Below, piece after piece: positions 16,460 to 25,238 of a DNA stretch of 64,000 nucleotides; within the stretch, counting starts at the first letter, position 1, and every line of letters begins with the position of its first letter. Under the pieces are notes generated by a model. It was not told where the DNA came from and made no database searches. It worked only from the letters and a program-made list of their open reading frames with translations. The stretch lies in the NCBI RefSeq assembly GCF_027563345.1, contig NZ_JAMKBK010000014.1; one strand, written 5' to 3'. Position numbers and translations under genes: made by a program. Source of the stretch: Psychrobacillus psychrodurans (GTDB taxonomy: Bacteria > Bacillota > Bacilli > Bacillales_A > Planococcaceae).

Positions 16460-17077
16460 TTAACTTATCAATTGGTCCTTACCAAGCCTCTTCCAGAATT
16501 TAAAAAATGTCTCCCGGTTTTTGCCCATTTGTGAATAGGTAGCAATTACCTCATCTACGGTATCGTACAATTCTTCTGGTGTTAAGTTCTCCTTCAGCAA
16601 GAAACCAACCTCGGCGTCTTTTCCTTTTGCTTTTCCTCCAACATATAAATTGTAATTATCTTTAAATTTCATTACTCCTATGTCACTTAACATTGGTTCA
16701 CCGCAGCCAATTGGGCAACCTGTATAAGCAAACTTTAGAGTGAACGGTACAGGTTTTCCAGCAAAGCGTCTATTTAACTCTTTTGCTACTGGCATTCCTT
16801 CTTCTTCTTCTCCTTTGCAAAAATTGCATGTTCTTAAACTCTTTACGTAGTTTCCTACTGGATAACAAGCCAACCCAACACGTTCAAATTCATCTATGAT
16901 TTCTACTTTTCTATTCTCTGGAATTTCTATATAGAGTTGTTGAAAAGTGGTTAATTCAAGTTGATCATCTTCATACATATATTTAGAGATTGTCATAAGT
17001 TGTTTTGCATCTAACTTTGCTCCAAACCCTATTCCGCTGTTTATCGCAATTTTAATTTTTTTAACATCGCTCTCCAT
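16460..17077 (-). CDS. Small nitrite/sulfite reductase-like siroheme/4Fe-4S protein
   Basis: The 205-residue protein corresponds to one ferredoxin-like half plus a 4Fe-4S half of nitrite/sulfite reductases. It has TCNFCKG and AYTGCPIGCGEP, supplying four Cys. The first Cys pair is spaced CxxC instead of the usual Cx5C, so siroheme/cluster binding may differ from the classical enzymes. The start ATG 17077 is favoured by AGGTGG eight bases upstream. It lies next to the copper genes; its electron donor is not encoded here. Substrate not determined. Confidence 0.65.
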   Translation of the reverse strand: MESDVKKIKIAINSGIGFGAKLDAKQLMTISKYMYEDDQLELTTFQQLYIEIPENRKVEIIDEFERVGLACYPVGNYVKSLRTCNFCKGEEEEGMPVAKELNRRFAGKPVPFTLKFAYTGCPIGCGEPMLSDIGVMKFKDNYNLYVGGKAKGKDAEVGFLLKENLTPEELYDTVDEVIATYSQMGKNRETFFKFWKRLGKDQLIS

Positions 17078-17210
17078 ATTCATTTCCACCTTTTTCTAAA
17101 TAGTATTCTTTATTTATCTTAATTACCATACCTAGGTTAGGTATTATTTAGCTCCAAAAAAATTGTATATTTTTTGGTAAATGCTTCTTAATTGATACGA
17201 ATAACATGTA

Positions 17211-17253
17211 ATCTATAGAGTAAACAGTGTATATCGTAGTTCACTCTATAGAT
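17211..17253. repeat. Perfect 11-bp inverted repeat downstream of copA
   Basis: ATCTATAGAGT (17211-17221) and ACTCTATAGAT (17243-17253) flank a 21-bp loop. No T-run follows, so it is not a classical terminator. It could stabilise the copA transcript end or bind a protein. Confidence 0.5.
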
Positions 17254-17262
17254 AATGGTGTT

Positions 17263-19680
17263 TTATTTTTCTAGTTTCACTCTTTGTAAACGTAGAGCGT
17301 TCAGTACAACTGACACGGAACTAAATGCCATCGCTGCGCCTGCAATCCAAGGTGCAAGTAATCCTATTGCCGCAATCGGAATACCAAGTGTATTATAGCC
17401 AAATGCCCAGAATAAGTTTTGTTTAATATTGCGCATTGTTTTACGACTCATTATAATCGCATCAGCAATGCTGTTTAAATCTCCGCGAATTAATGTCACA
17501 TCAGCAGCTTCCATCGCTACGTCAGTTCCAGTACCAATGGCCATCCCAATATTGGCAGTTGCTAGTGCTGGTGCATCATTAATACCATCACCAACCATTG
17601 CAACCTTTTTGCCCTGTTGTTGTAGCTTTTTCACTTCTTCTGCTTTACCTTCGGGAAGCACTTCTGCAATAACTGCATCAACGCCTACCTCTTTTCCAAT
17701 TGCTTGGGCTGTACGTTCATTATCACCTGTCATCATGATCACCTTGATGCCCATTTGTTGTAATCGGTGTACAGCTTCCCGAGAGGTATCTTTAATTGTA
17801 TCTGCTACTGCAACTATTCCTGCATATTGTCCATTAATGGCAGCTAACATTGCTGTTTTGCCATCACTCTCTAACTTTTCCATCGTTGGAAGAACTGATT
17901 GTATTTCTATTCCATATTGCTGCATAAGTTTGCGTGTACCTATAACAACGGCCTGACCTGAAACGGTTGCCTGGACACCGTAACCGGGGATTGCTTCGAA
18001 AAATTGAACTTTACCCAGTTCAATGCTTTTGTCTTGAATACCTTCAACGATTGCTTGTGCTAATGGGTGTTCTGATTGTTTCTCGGCCGCACCGATTAAG
18101 GACAGGAGTTTTTCTTCCTCTTGACCAGATGCTAGCACAACATCTGTTAAAACAGGTTTACCATGTGTAACAGTTCCAGTTTTATCAACTACAACCGTGT
18201 CAATACTTTGTGTCTGCTCTAAGTGCTCTCCACCTTTGAATAAAATGCCTAACTCAGCTGCACGACCAGAACCCGCCATAATTGAAGTTGGTGTAGCCAG
18301 ACCAAGTGCACACGGACAAGCAATAACCAGTACCGCTATCAACACTTCAAGTGCGGGTGTAAATTCACCTGGTTGCACCCAGATAATCCATACTAGGAAG
18401 GTAAGGATAGCAATCCCTATTACTATTGGTACAAAAATACCCGAAATTTGATCTGCCATTCGTTGGATCGGAGCTTTTGACCCTTGTGCATCTTCTACTA
18501 CTTTAATAATTTGAGCTAATGTAGTGTCACGACCAACTTTTGTTGCTTTCATTTTGATGAAACCATTTTTGTTAATGGTTGATCCATATAATACATCGCC
18601 TGTATTTTTATCCACAGGTAAACTTTCACCTGTTAACATGGATTCATCCACTGCTGTAATTCCTTCTAAAACCTCCCCATCAACTGGGATTTTTTCACCT
18701 GGTTTCACTAAAATCGTGTCACCTATCACTACTTCTTCTAAGGGTACTTCTTTTTCAACTCCATCACGAACGACGATGGCTGTTTTAGCTTGAAGCCCCA
18801 TTAATTTTTTTATAGCTTCAGACGAACGTCCTTTAGCTTTTGCCTCAAATAATTTACCTAAAATAATAAGTGTAATCAGTACCGCACTTGTTTCAAAATA
18901 TAGGTGTGGCCCGTGATGTGTTCCAGCTGTAACAACTGCTTGATATACACTATAAAAATAGGCTGCGGAAGTACCCATGACTACAAGTACATCCATGTTT
19001 GCGCTACCATTGCGAAGTGCTTTATAAGCACCCACATAAAACTGTTTACCGATAATAAATTGTACTGGTGTTGCCAAAATCAGTTGTATCCATGGATTCA
19101 TTAAAAAATCCGGTACATATAGGAATGATGTAAATGTAAAGTGCCCTACCATCGTCCATAGTAAAGGTAACGATAAAATGGCCGAAATAATGAATTTACG
19201 TTTCTGATCTTTTATTGCCTTTTCTCTGTGGTCCACTTGTTCTGTATCCTCTTGCTTTTGATGTGCACCATAACCGAGCTTCTCTACCTTGGCAATAATG
19301 TCCGCAACTGTTACTTCTGATGGATTAAATTCGATTGTTGCTTTTTCAAGCGCTAGATTGACGTTCGCAATTGCAACACCTTCTATTTTATTTAACCCTT
19401 TTTCAATGCGAGTAGAACATGCGGCACAAGTCATTCCTGTAATATCAAATTCCGCTTTTTGTTTAACAACACCGTAACCAAGTGCTTCGATTTTTTTTTC
19501 AAAATCGGCTGCACTCAGTTTGGACGGATCATATTTAATCGATGACTTTTCAAGTGCCAAGTTCACACTTGCTTGTTCGACACCATCCATTTTATTTAAC
19601 CCTTTTTCTATACGAATTGCACACGCTGCGCATGTCATTCCTGTAATTTGCAAGTTAGCTTCTTTAACTTCTGTATTCAT
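17263..19680 (-). CDS. copA: Copper-exporting P1B-type ATPase CopA
   Basis: ATG at 19680 is chosen because GAGGTGG lies just upstream. The 805-residue protein has two N-terminal heavy-metal-binding domains (GMTCAACAIR, GMTCAACSTR), eight predicted membrane helices, the Cu(I)-transport motif VIACPCALGLATP, TGESLPV in the actuator domain, phosphorylation site VVDKTGTVTHG and the hinge GDGINDAPALA. It exports Cu(I) from the cytoplasm using ATP. CopZ, CsoR and a copper storage protein lie directly upstream, and a CsoR-like operator precedes it. Confidence 0.96.
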   Translation of the reverse strand: MNTEVKEANLQITGMTCAACAIRIEKGLNKMDGVEQASVNLALEKSSIKYDPSKLSAADFEKKIEALGYGVVKQKAEFDITGMTCAACSTRIEKGLNKIEGVAIANVNLALEKATIEFNPSEVTVADIIAKVEKLGYGAHQKQEDTEQVDHREKAIKDQKRKFIISAILSLPLLWTMVGHFTFTSFLYVPDFLMNPWIQLILATPVQFIIGKQFYVGAYKALRNGSANMDVLVVMGTSAAYFYSVYQAVVTAGTHHGPHLYFETSAVLITLIILGKLFEAKAKGRSSEAIKKLMGLQAKTAIVVRDGVEKEVPLEEVVIGDTILVKPGEKIPVDGEVLEGITAVDESMLTGESLPVDKNTGDVLYGSTINKNGFIKMKATKVGRDTTLAQIIKVVEDAQGSKAPIQRMADQISGIFVPIVIGIAILTFLVWIIWVQPGEFTPALEVLIAVLVIACPCALGLATPTSIMAGSGRAAELGILFKGGEHLEQTQSIDTVVVDKTGTVTHGKPVLTDVVLASGQEEEKLLSLIGAAEKQSEHPLAQAIVEGIQDKSIELGKVQFFEAIPGYGVQATVSGQAVVIGTRKLMQQYGIEIQSVLPTMEKLESDGKTAMLAAINGQYAGIVAVADTIKDTSREAVHRLQQMGIKVIMMTGDNERTAQAIGKEVGVDAVIAEVLPEGKAEEVKKLQQQGKKVAMVGDGINDAPALATANIGMAIGTGTDVAMEAADVTLIRGDLNSIADAIIMSRKTMRNIKQNLFWAFGYNTLGIPIAAIGLLAPWIAGAAMAFSSVSVVLNALRLQRVKLEK

Positions 19681-19699
19681 GTTACTTTCCACCTCTTTC

Positions 19700-19716
19700 A
19701 TACCATCTAGGGGTAT
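19700..19716. promoter_or_regulatory. CsoR-like operator upstream of copA
   Basis: ATACCATCTAGGGGTAT keeps the ATACC/GGTAT arms seen upstream of copZ and csoR, about 20 bp upstream of the copA start. Confidence 0.6.
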
Positions 19717-19762
19717 CTAATTTTGAAAATAAGAGAGTGCTATGGAAGCACTCCATCAATTT

Positions 19763-19969
19763 TTATTCTACCTCATAACCTTGATCTTCAATCGTTTCTT
19801 TAATTTTATCGAGTGATACTTGCACTTTATTGAATGCTAGATTTACTTGCGCGTCCGTTAAGTTTACTTTTACTAGTTCTACTCCAGTTAATTGACCAAC
19901 GCTTTTTTCGATTGCGTTCACGCAATGTCCACAAGACATTCCTTGTACATTTAATGTTAAATTTTGCAT
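19763..19969 (-). CDS. copZ: Copper chaperone CopZ
   Basis: ATG at 19969 follows AAGGAGAG; a longer frame to 20008 lacks a site. The 68-residue heavy-metal-associated domain has NVQGMSCGHCVNAIEKSVG with the Cu(I)-binding CxxC and ends with EDQGYEVE, as in Bacillus CopZ. It carries Cu(I) to the N-terminal domains of CopA. It lies between csoR and copA with its own operator-like site. Confidence 0.95.
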   Translation of the reverse strand: MQNLTLNVQGMSCGHCVNAIEKSVGQLTGVELVKVNLTDAQVNLAFNKVQVSLDKIKETIEDQGYEVE

Positions 19970-20006
19970 ATTTTTTCTCTCCTTAATTGAAGTATATATA
20001 ACCCAC

Positions 20007-20023
20007 ATACACCACTGGGGTAT
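20007..20023. promoter_or_regulatory. CsoR-like operator upstream of copZ
   Basis: ATACACCACTGGGGTAT (minus strand ATACCCCAGTGGTGTAT) matches the Cu-responsive CsoR operator style, 38 bp upstream of copZ. Confidence 0.65.
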
Positions 20024-20064
20024 ACTTTAATTAAAAATTTTTGCATTATGCTAGTTATATCTTT

Positions 20065-20397
20065 TTATTTTTTCATGAGCTTTTGAATCGTCACAAGTAG
20101 TTCGTCTAATACCTCTTCATCACCTTCTGAAAGGCGATCAACTACACAGCCTTTTAGATGACCTTCCACAAGAATTTTGGCTACACTATTTAAAGCAGAT
20201 TGTGTCGCAGACAGTTGTGTAATTACATCGTCACAGTAAACGTCTTTATCTATCATGCCTTTGATCCCTCGTATTTGCCCTTCTATACGATTTAATCGAG
20301 TTGTTAAATCCTTTTTTACACGTTCTGGATGATGGCTTTTCCGGCAGGATGTGACAAACTCTTTATCGTAAATAGTATCTTTCAATACGTTTTCCAT
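20065..20397 (-). CDS. csoR: Copper-sensing repressor CsoR
   Basis: The 110-residue helical protein has the CsoR core RLNRIEGQIRGIKGMIDKD and the complete Cu(I)-binding triad: Cys in VYCDDV, His and Cys in EGHLKGCVV. Copper binding releases it from DNA and turns on copZ and copA. It is distinct from the persulfide-type paralogue at 10515-10775, which lacks the His. AGGAGG lies upstream of ATG 20397 and a perfect operator is present upstream. Confidence 0.93.
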   Translation of the reverse strand: MENVLKDTIYDKEFVTSCRKSHHPERVKKDLTTRLNRIEGQIRGIKGMIDKDVYCDDVITQLSATQSALNSVAKILVEGHLKGCVVDRLSEGDEEVLDELLVTIQKLMKK

Positions 20398-20429
20398 CAG
20401 CTCAACCTCCTAACTTGGTTTCATATTAC

Positions 20430-20448
20430 CATACCACGGTGTGGTATG
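20430..20448. promoter_or_regulatory. CsoR operator upstream of csoR
   Basis: CATACCAC and GTGGTATG form perfect 8-bp arms around GGT, 33 bp upstream of the csoR start. Confidence 0.75.
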
Positions 20449-20574
20449 TAAAGTAGAAAATTTCAGAGCTATTATTTAATGTCTATATATTAAAGAGACT
20501 CATTCTGACGAGTTTCTACATTTATGTCACAGCAAGATGGAACATCACTTTCATTTTTTCTTTTAGAGAAATTT

Positions 20575-20625
20575 AAGGCTACCACAAAAAGTATATTGCT
20601 TACTTTTTGCAGTAGCCTTTTAATA
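20575..20625. terminator. Bidirectional terminator hairpin
   Basis: AAGGCTAC/GTAGCCTT and CAAAAAGTA/TACTTTTTG give about 17 paired bases, with T-rich flanks. It lies just after the copper storage gene on the minus strand. Confidence 0.75.
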
Positions 20626-20654
20626 ATCAAAATTAAATTCCTAGTAATTTTAAC

Positions 20655-20981
20655 TTACATACTCATTTCACGACATGCTTTTGCACATTTTCGGCAAGAT
20701 TCAGCACATCTTTGACAATGTTCATGGTCGTGCTTAGCACATTCATCCGCGCAACGTTCACAAATTTCCGCACAAAGTTGACAAATCTCTTTCATAAAAG
20801 GGCTATTAGAAGTCATTGCTTGTATAGCAAATGCACAAGCATCCGCACAAGCTCGATCTAATCTAATGCACTCTACCATCATTTTTACATGATCTTCCCT
20901 TAAACAAGCATCATAACATTTGTTACAAGCCTCTAGACATTCGTTGCAAGCTTTAAGACACTCTTCATATTTCTGATTCAT
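20655..20981 (-). CDS. Four-helix-bundle copper storage protein (Csp/DUF326)
   Basis: The 108-residue protein is packed with Cys in CxxxC and CxxC spacing along predicted helices (CNECLEACNKCYDAC, QLCAEICERCADEC, HCQRCAESCRKCAKAC), about 18 Cys in all. This is the pattern of cytosolic Csp3-type copper storage bundles, whose Cys line the core and bind many Cu(I). There is no signal peptide. A good AGGAGGT site precedes the ATG. Its place next to csoR-copZ-copA fits a copper buffering role. Confidence 0.9.
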   Translation of the reverse strand: MNQKYEECLKACNECLEACNKCYDACLREDHVKMMVECIRLDRACADACAFAIQAMTSNSPFMKEICQLCAEICERCADECAKHDHEHCQRCAESCRKCAKACREMSM

Positions 20982-21173
20982 GTAAACACCTCCTACCTAC
21001 AATTTGTCCTCTGTACTATTGTACCCTGGAGGTCTAAATTCAAACTAAGAGTAAAAACCAATATAAAATCATTATTATTCCAAACTCTTAAGAGTGGAGA
21101 GTTGTTAATAACTGATAATCTTGTTCAACAATCGCACTCGTTTGTTAAACAAGAAATATTTTCGTTTGTACCA

Positions 21174-22439
21174 TCATTCTTTTCCACTGCGGGACCATAT
21201 TACAACTGGAATGAGTATTAAAGACAAAATCCCTCCGGCAAGTGATAACGTTTCGTAACTTGTACCAGCAACAACCAGTCCTGACATGATACCTCCGGTT
21301 GCACCTGCTAATGCAATAAAAACATCCACAGTCCCTTGAGTTTTGGCACGTGTTGAAGGTTCTGTTGAATCAACAATTAAGGCTGTACCGCTTATTAACC
21401 CCAAATTCCATCCTATTCCAAGTAACGATAATGCAACAACAAGAAGGAATAAAGAGTCAGCGGGTGCAATTGCAGCTACAACTCCTGCAAGCAGCAATGT
21501 GATTCCAGAAGCAATCGCCATGGCAGTTCGACCAAACTTATCAACAAGAATCCCCGTGAAGAGTGAAGGCAGATACATTGCACCTATATGAAACCCGATA
21601 ACAAGTCCGATTTCCCTTAAACTGTAACCATGATGTCCCATATGAATCGGTGTCATTGTCATAATAGCAAGCATCACAATTTGACTAAGAACCATAATGG
21701 TAGCTCCAATTGTAATTCCTTTTTTATTACTTTGTTTCTTTTCGAGAGTCTCGTTAAGTATCGTGTTTTTTTTATTTGTATTTATGTTTAACGCAATAAT
21801 GAGTGGATCAGGACGTAAAAAAGTAAATATCACAATTCCTGCTAATATAAATGCTGCTGCCGATAAAATAAACGGACCTGCTAATTCAGGAACACCAATT
21901 GAAAGTGCGAAATTCCCCATTACATCCACTAGGTTTGGACCAGCAACTGCTCCAAATGTCGTGGAAACCATTGCTATACTTACAGCAGTGCCCCGCTGTT
22001 TATTAGTTGCTAGATCTGTACCGGCATAGCGAGCTTGTAAATTTGTTGCAGTTCCTGCACCGTATACAAATAAGGAAGCAAATAATATAGGCACACTATT
22101 AAAAACAGTCGCAAAAACAACGCCTATTGCTCCGAGGCCGCCTGTTATAAAGCCTGTTGCAAGACCCATGCGTCTACCAAGACGGTTAGAAAGTCTTCCT
22201 ACTGAAAAAGCAGCTCCTGCTGATCCTAAAGTCAAAAAAGCTGCTGGAAGCCCTGCAAATGCATTTGTTCCAAGCATTTGTTCTGCAAGTAATGCTCCAA
22301 CTGTTACTCCAGCTGCTAATCCTGCTCCTCCAAACATTTGAGAAATAACGATTATGATCAATGTTCGTTTATATAACTTTTTTATTCTCTCTGGATTTTC
22401 TATGTATCCTTGAGCAAAGTTATTCAGCTCACCAGGCAT
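21174..22439 (-). CDS. MFS transporter, DHA1-like
   Basis: Start ATG 22439 follows AAAGAAGG; a frame from 22460 is also open. The roughly 421-residue protein has about 12 membrane helices with motif A GRLSNRLGRRMGLATG and a long central loop rich in Lys/Asn. A second, half-conserved motif A (GILVDKFGRTAMAIASG) starts the C-terminal half. The substrate is unknown; members export drugs or metabolites. No neighbouring regulator. Confidence 0.8.
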   Translation of the reverse strand: MPGELNNFAQGYIENPERIKKLYKRTLIIIVISQMFGGAGLAAGVTVGALLAEQMLGTNAFAGLPAAFLTLGSAGAAFSVGRLSNRLGRRMGLATGFITGGLGAIGVVFATVFNSVPILFASLFVYGAGTATNLQARYAGTDLATNKQRGTAVSIAMVSTTFGAVAGPNLVDVMGNFALSIGVPELAGPFILSAAAFILAGIVIFTFLRPDPLIIALNINTNKKNTILNETLEKKQSNKKGITIGATIMVLSQIVMLAIMTMTPIHMGHHGYSLREIGLVIGFHIGAMYLPSLFTGILVDKFGRTAMAIASGITLLLAGVVAAIAPADSLFLLVVALSLLGIGWNLGLISGTALIVDSTEPSTRAKTQGTVDVFIALAGATGGIMSGLVVAGTSYETLSLAGGILSLILIPVVIWSRSGKE

Positions 22440-22558
22440 ATTTATACCTTCTTTCCCCATATGTATCTATTTAAATCAACTATTTCATAGTCATTCTACA
22501 GTCCTACACAACCTTTTATCATTTTTAATTTTCAAACTTTAGGGAAAAAACTCAACTT

Positions 22559-22963
22559 CTATTCTTGATTAAAGTGCCATAGTTTTTTTAAAGGAATTTC
22601 AGACTCTTTGAAACCATATTTAGCTAACATAATTCGGTCTAGTGCTTTTTTAGGGTTTTCTTGATAAAATTTTATAATAACTTCACAATGTGCCAATGCT
22701 AAATGTTCTGTTAGCATTCTTGCAAATTCACCAAGTATTTCTTTATGTTCTTCTAAAACAACTTCTTTTGAGTAATACTTAGCAGATACATAATTCACAC
22801 GTTGGTCACCTTCTTCATAAATTAGCTCTGGCATTTCAAAATCCTCTAAGGTAGCAGGTCGATGTTCATCTAATATGAATAATGATAAGTTTCGTTTGGC
22901 AATTCGTAAATCCCAAACTTCGAAGTCTTTTAATCTTATTTTACGTTCAAAATAATTAATCAA
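22559..22963 (-). CDS. Hypothetical protein
   Basis: The 134-residue soluble protein has no recognised domain. It is rich in charged residues, predicted mixed alpha/beta, without signal peptide. It contains AKYYSKEVVLEEHKEIL followed by HLALAHCEVIIKFYQENP. RBS AAAGGAGA precedes the ATG at ordinary spacing. It lies alone between an MFS gene and an acetyltransferase gene. Confidence 0.6.
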   Translation of the reverse strand: MINYFERKIRLKDFEVWDLRIAKRNLSLFILDEHRPATLEDFEMPELIYEEGDQRVNYVSAKYYSKEVVLEEHKEILGEFARMLTEHLALAHCEVIIKFYQENPKKALDRIMLAKYGFKESEIPLKKLWHFNQE

Positions 22964-23124
22964 ATTTATAATTTCTCCTTTCTTTTAAGGAATGTATATA
23001 GATCGATATCATTAAAGAATATTTTCTGCCAAAATAGCGATTGCAATTTTTGTGCAATCACCCTTGTTATCTCCGCCTTAGATGGACATGTACCACTTGT
23101 TTAACTATACTGGTTCAATAATAT

Positions 23125-23664
23125 TTATTGCCATTCTGTTCTTAACAATGAAAAAACTAAAGCATGATGAGACTGATTATTTTGATAGAGGTAACCCCTT
23201 AATAATCCCTCCTCAGTAAAACCCAACCGTTTTAATAACTGTATAGATGGCTCATTCTGTGGATAAGTTATAGCACCAATTCTATATATTTCTAAATCCT
23301 CAAATGAATATCGTAATATTTCCCTTACAGCTTCAGTCATAATCCCTTTGTTCCAATGTGAAGGATGCAGCTCAAAACCAATCTCAGCTTTTTTACTCCT
23401 GGTGCTAAGATTGTTTAATCCCAATGTACCTACAAACTCGCCAGTATCCCTTAATACGATTCCCCATCTTATACCTCTTTTGCTCTTGTATGTGTTTTGG
23501 AAAGACTCGACTATTTTTAGAGCATCTTCTAGACTTTTCAAACTCTCCATTCCATAGTACTTAGTCACTTCGTTTCTTGACATAATTTCGTAAAAGCTTT
23601 GAGCATGTTCCTTTTCAACTTGAACTAAGTTCAACCGTGTTGTTTCCAAATTTGGAAATCCCAT
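23125..23664 (-). CDS. GNAT-family acetyltransferase (RimJ/RimL-like)
   Basis: The 179-residue protein shows RimJ/RimL-type features: LETTRLNLVQVEKEHA at the start, IGFELHPSHWNKGIMTEAV as acetyl-CoA site, and NEPSIQLLKRLGFTEEGLLRGYLY near the end. Such enzymes acetylate N-termini of proteins or small amines. It stands alone upstream of the IS3 element; substrate unknown. Confidence 0.85.
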   Translation of the reverse strand: MGFPNLETTRLNLVQVEKEHAQSFYEIMSRNEVTKYYGMESLKSLEDALKIVESFQNTYKSKRGIRWGIVLRDTGEFVGTLGLNNLSTRSKKAEIGFELHPSHWNKGIMTEAVREILRYSFEDLEIYRIGAITYPQNEPSIQLLKRLGFTEEGLLRGYLYQNNQSHHALVFSLLRTEWQ

Positions 23665-23865
23665 GGACTTTTCTCCCCCGTCGTTTGTATTCTATTATTA
23701 GCTACTTGTTTTAATCTTCACGTTAACTCTATTAAATTTAAACAAATGATATCAATCTTTTTAATGTGTTATTAAAAGCTCTTCATATAAAGCCTGGATC
23801 TACGTCAAGATTCTGGACACAAAAAGATTAAGTTTTTTCTGCACAACCACCATTCATGGAGTGTT

Positions 23866-23925
23866 CCACATCCCAAGTAGATCGTCAAAGTGAAAAGAGC
23901 CTTTGACAATCTACTTGGGACGTGG
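23866..23925 (-). repeat. Long 25-bp-arm hairpin inside the IS 3' end
   Basis: Arms 23866-23890 and 23901-23925 are complementary over 25 bases with two exceptions and a 10-base loop. In minus-strand RNA both exceptions become G-U pairs; in plus-strand RNA they are A-C mismatches. The hairpin therefore suits RNA made in the transposase direction and lies between the orfB stop and the terminal repeat. Confidence 0.7.
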
Positions 23926-23990
23926 AGAGATTAACCAATGGATGTTGTGCATGAAAAATGTGGAGGGGGATTGGCTTTTACCCTTAAGAC

Positions 23991-24809
23991 TCAGGCTGCT
24001 GCGCGACACATTATTTCATACGCCTCTGGCGTTACAAAGCCGATGCTTCCATGAATTCGTCTACGATTATACCAGCCTTCTATATATTGAAATAGGGAGA
24101 TTCTCGCATTCTCAAAATCTTCATATCGTTTCCGATAGACCTCTTCTTTTTTGAGTGTGGCATGAAAGGACTCGATGCATGCATTGTCATAAGGGCATCC
24201 TTTACGACTGAATGATGCAATCATTTCATATGTTTTTAACTGTTCTTGAAATGCCTCACTTGTATATTGGGTACCTAGATCCATATGGATGATCAATCCC
24301 GGTGAAGGATTTTGGGAATCGACGGCACTTTTTAAAGCATCCAACACGATTTCTGTGGTCATCGTACGGGAAAACTTGTAACCTACTATTTTCTTTGAAT
24401 GCAAATCGAGGACAGACGCTAGATAACACCAGCCATCTCGAAGCGTATGGATATACGTGATATCTGCCACCCATTTTTCATTGATTGTGGTTGTTGTAAA
24501 ATCTTGCTTCAACACATTTTCTCGTTCTTCCACTGGTGTCTGTGTGCTTGCTGGACGGTATTTCTTCACAATGTTTGACTGGATGCCTGCTTGTTTCATC
24601 AGACGTTGGACTCTTTTTATACTGCAAGAATAGCCTTCTTTTAAAAGTACTCGATGTATTTTGGGAGCGCCATAGATACCTTTGCTTCCTTTATGAATGG
24701 CTATTATACGATCCAATATTGCCTCATTGGCCACGTGGTAGCTGTTCGGTTTCTTATGAAATGAATGATAATAAGTACTTTTAGGCATCTTTAAAATGCG
24801 ACACATCAC
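23991..24809 (-). CDS. IS3-family transposase OrfB (DDE integrase domain)
   Basis: The protein begins with an HTH_21-like segment (GIYGAPKIHRVLLKEGYSCS) followed by the rve integrase core with catalytic Asp in WVADITYIHT, Asp in HMDLGTQYTS and Glu in CIESFHATLKKEE. The frame is open further upstream through the -1 register of orfA (REKIEDEELINYITNES), so the functional product is probably an OrfAB fusion made by frameshifting. It appears intact. Confidence 0.9.
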   Translation of the reverse strand: MMCRILKMPKSTYYHSFHKKPNSYHVANEAILDRIIAIHKGSKGIYGAPKIHRVLLKEGYSCSIKRVQRLMKQAGIQSNIVKKYRPASTQTPVEERENVLKQDFTTTTINEKWVADITYIHTLRDGWCYLASVLDLHSKKIVGYKFSRTMTTEIVLDALKSAVDSQNPSPGLIIHMDLGTQYTSEAFQEQLKTYEMIASFSRKGCPYDNACIESFHATLKKEEVYRKRYEDFENARISLFQYIEGWYNRRRIHGSIGFVTPEAYEIMCRAAA

Positions 24810-24865
24810 TTGTACTGGATGATGCCCGCTTTCATTTGTAATGTAGTTGATCAGTTCTTCGTCCT

Positions 24866-25126
24866 CTATTTTCTCGCGAATATGGTCATAGCCTTTTTTA
24901 GGATTTCAAGCTCCTGTTTTAACCGGAGGTTTTCTTTTTGAATCATTTCTACATCGGATACAGTTAATTCCTTTGTCCCTTCGATTGTAGAGAACTGTTT
25001 AATCCATTTATAGATGGTTACTTCTGAAACACCATATTCGCTAGATAGTTGGCTGACCGGGGTACCTGAGCTGTGAAGCTCCACTACTGTTTGTTTAAAT
25101 TCTTGGTTATACCGTTTTTTACTCAT
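24866..25126 (-). CDS. IS3-family OrfA (helix-turn-helix)
   Basis: The 86-residue protein has the IS3 OrfA helix-turn-helix (SQLSSEYGVSEVTIYKWIKQF) followed by a leucine-zipper-like coiled coil (ENLRLKQELEILKKAM). It supplies sequence-specific binding to the IS ends and the N-terminal half of the OrfAB transposase. Its last codons overlap orfB in the -1 frame. Confidence 0.88.
   Translation of the reverse strand: MSKKRYNQEFKQTVVELHSSGTPVSQLSSEYGVSEVTIYKWIKQFSTIEGTKELTVSDVEMIQKENLRLKQELEILKKAMTIFARK
24893..24899 (-). promoter_or_regulatory. Programmed -1 frameshift site (A AAA AAG)
   Basis: The orfA codons CTA AAA AAG contain the canonical A AAA AAG heptamer in the right phase. A -1 slip enters the open orfB frame (GYDHIREKIEDE), giving the OrfAB transposase. 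Confidence 0.75.
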
Positions 25127-25238
25127 AATACAGACACGACCTTTCGTTAGTTCAATTTTATTGACTTAACCAAGATGTGTCCATACATCTATTCTACATT
25201 CAGCCCCCCTAGTTAAATAAGGCTAAATACTGAAAAGC

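Larger units (their letters stand above)
23814..25183 (-). mobile_element. IS3-family insertion sequence
   Basis: The element of about 1370 bp is bounded by TGGACACA (23814) and its complement TGTGTCCA (ending 25183). Beyond these 8 bases the ends share only scattered identity such as TTAAGT. It contains orfA and orfB in overlapping frames joined by an A6G slippery site, as expected for IS3-family transposases. No clear target duplication is visible next to the ends (TTC versus TAC), so either the boundaries are slightly different or the flanks rearranged. Confidence 0.85.

Noticed and set aside
17429..19720. Many plus-strand frames inside copA
   Set aside because: These are antisense shadows of the conserved copA reading frame.
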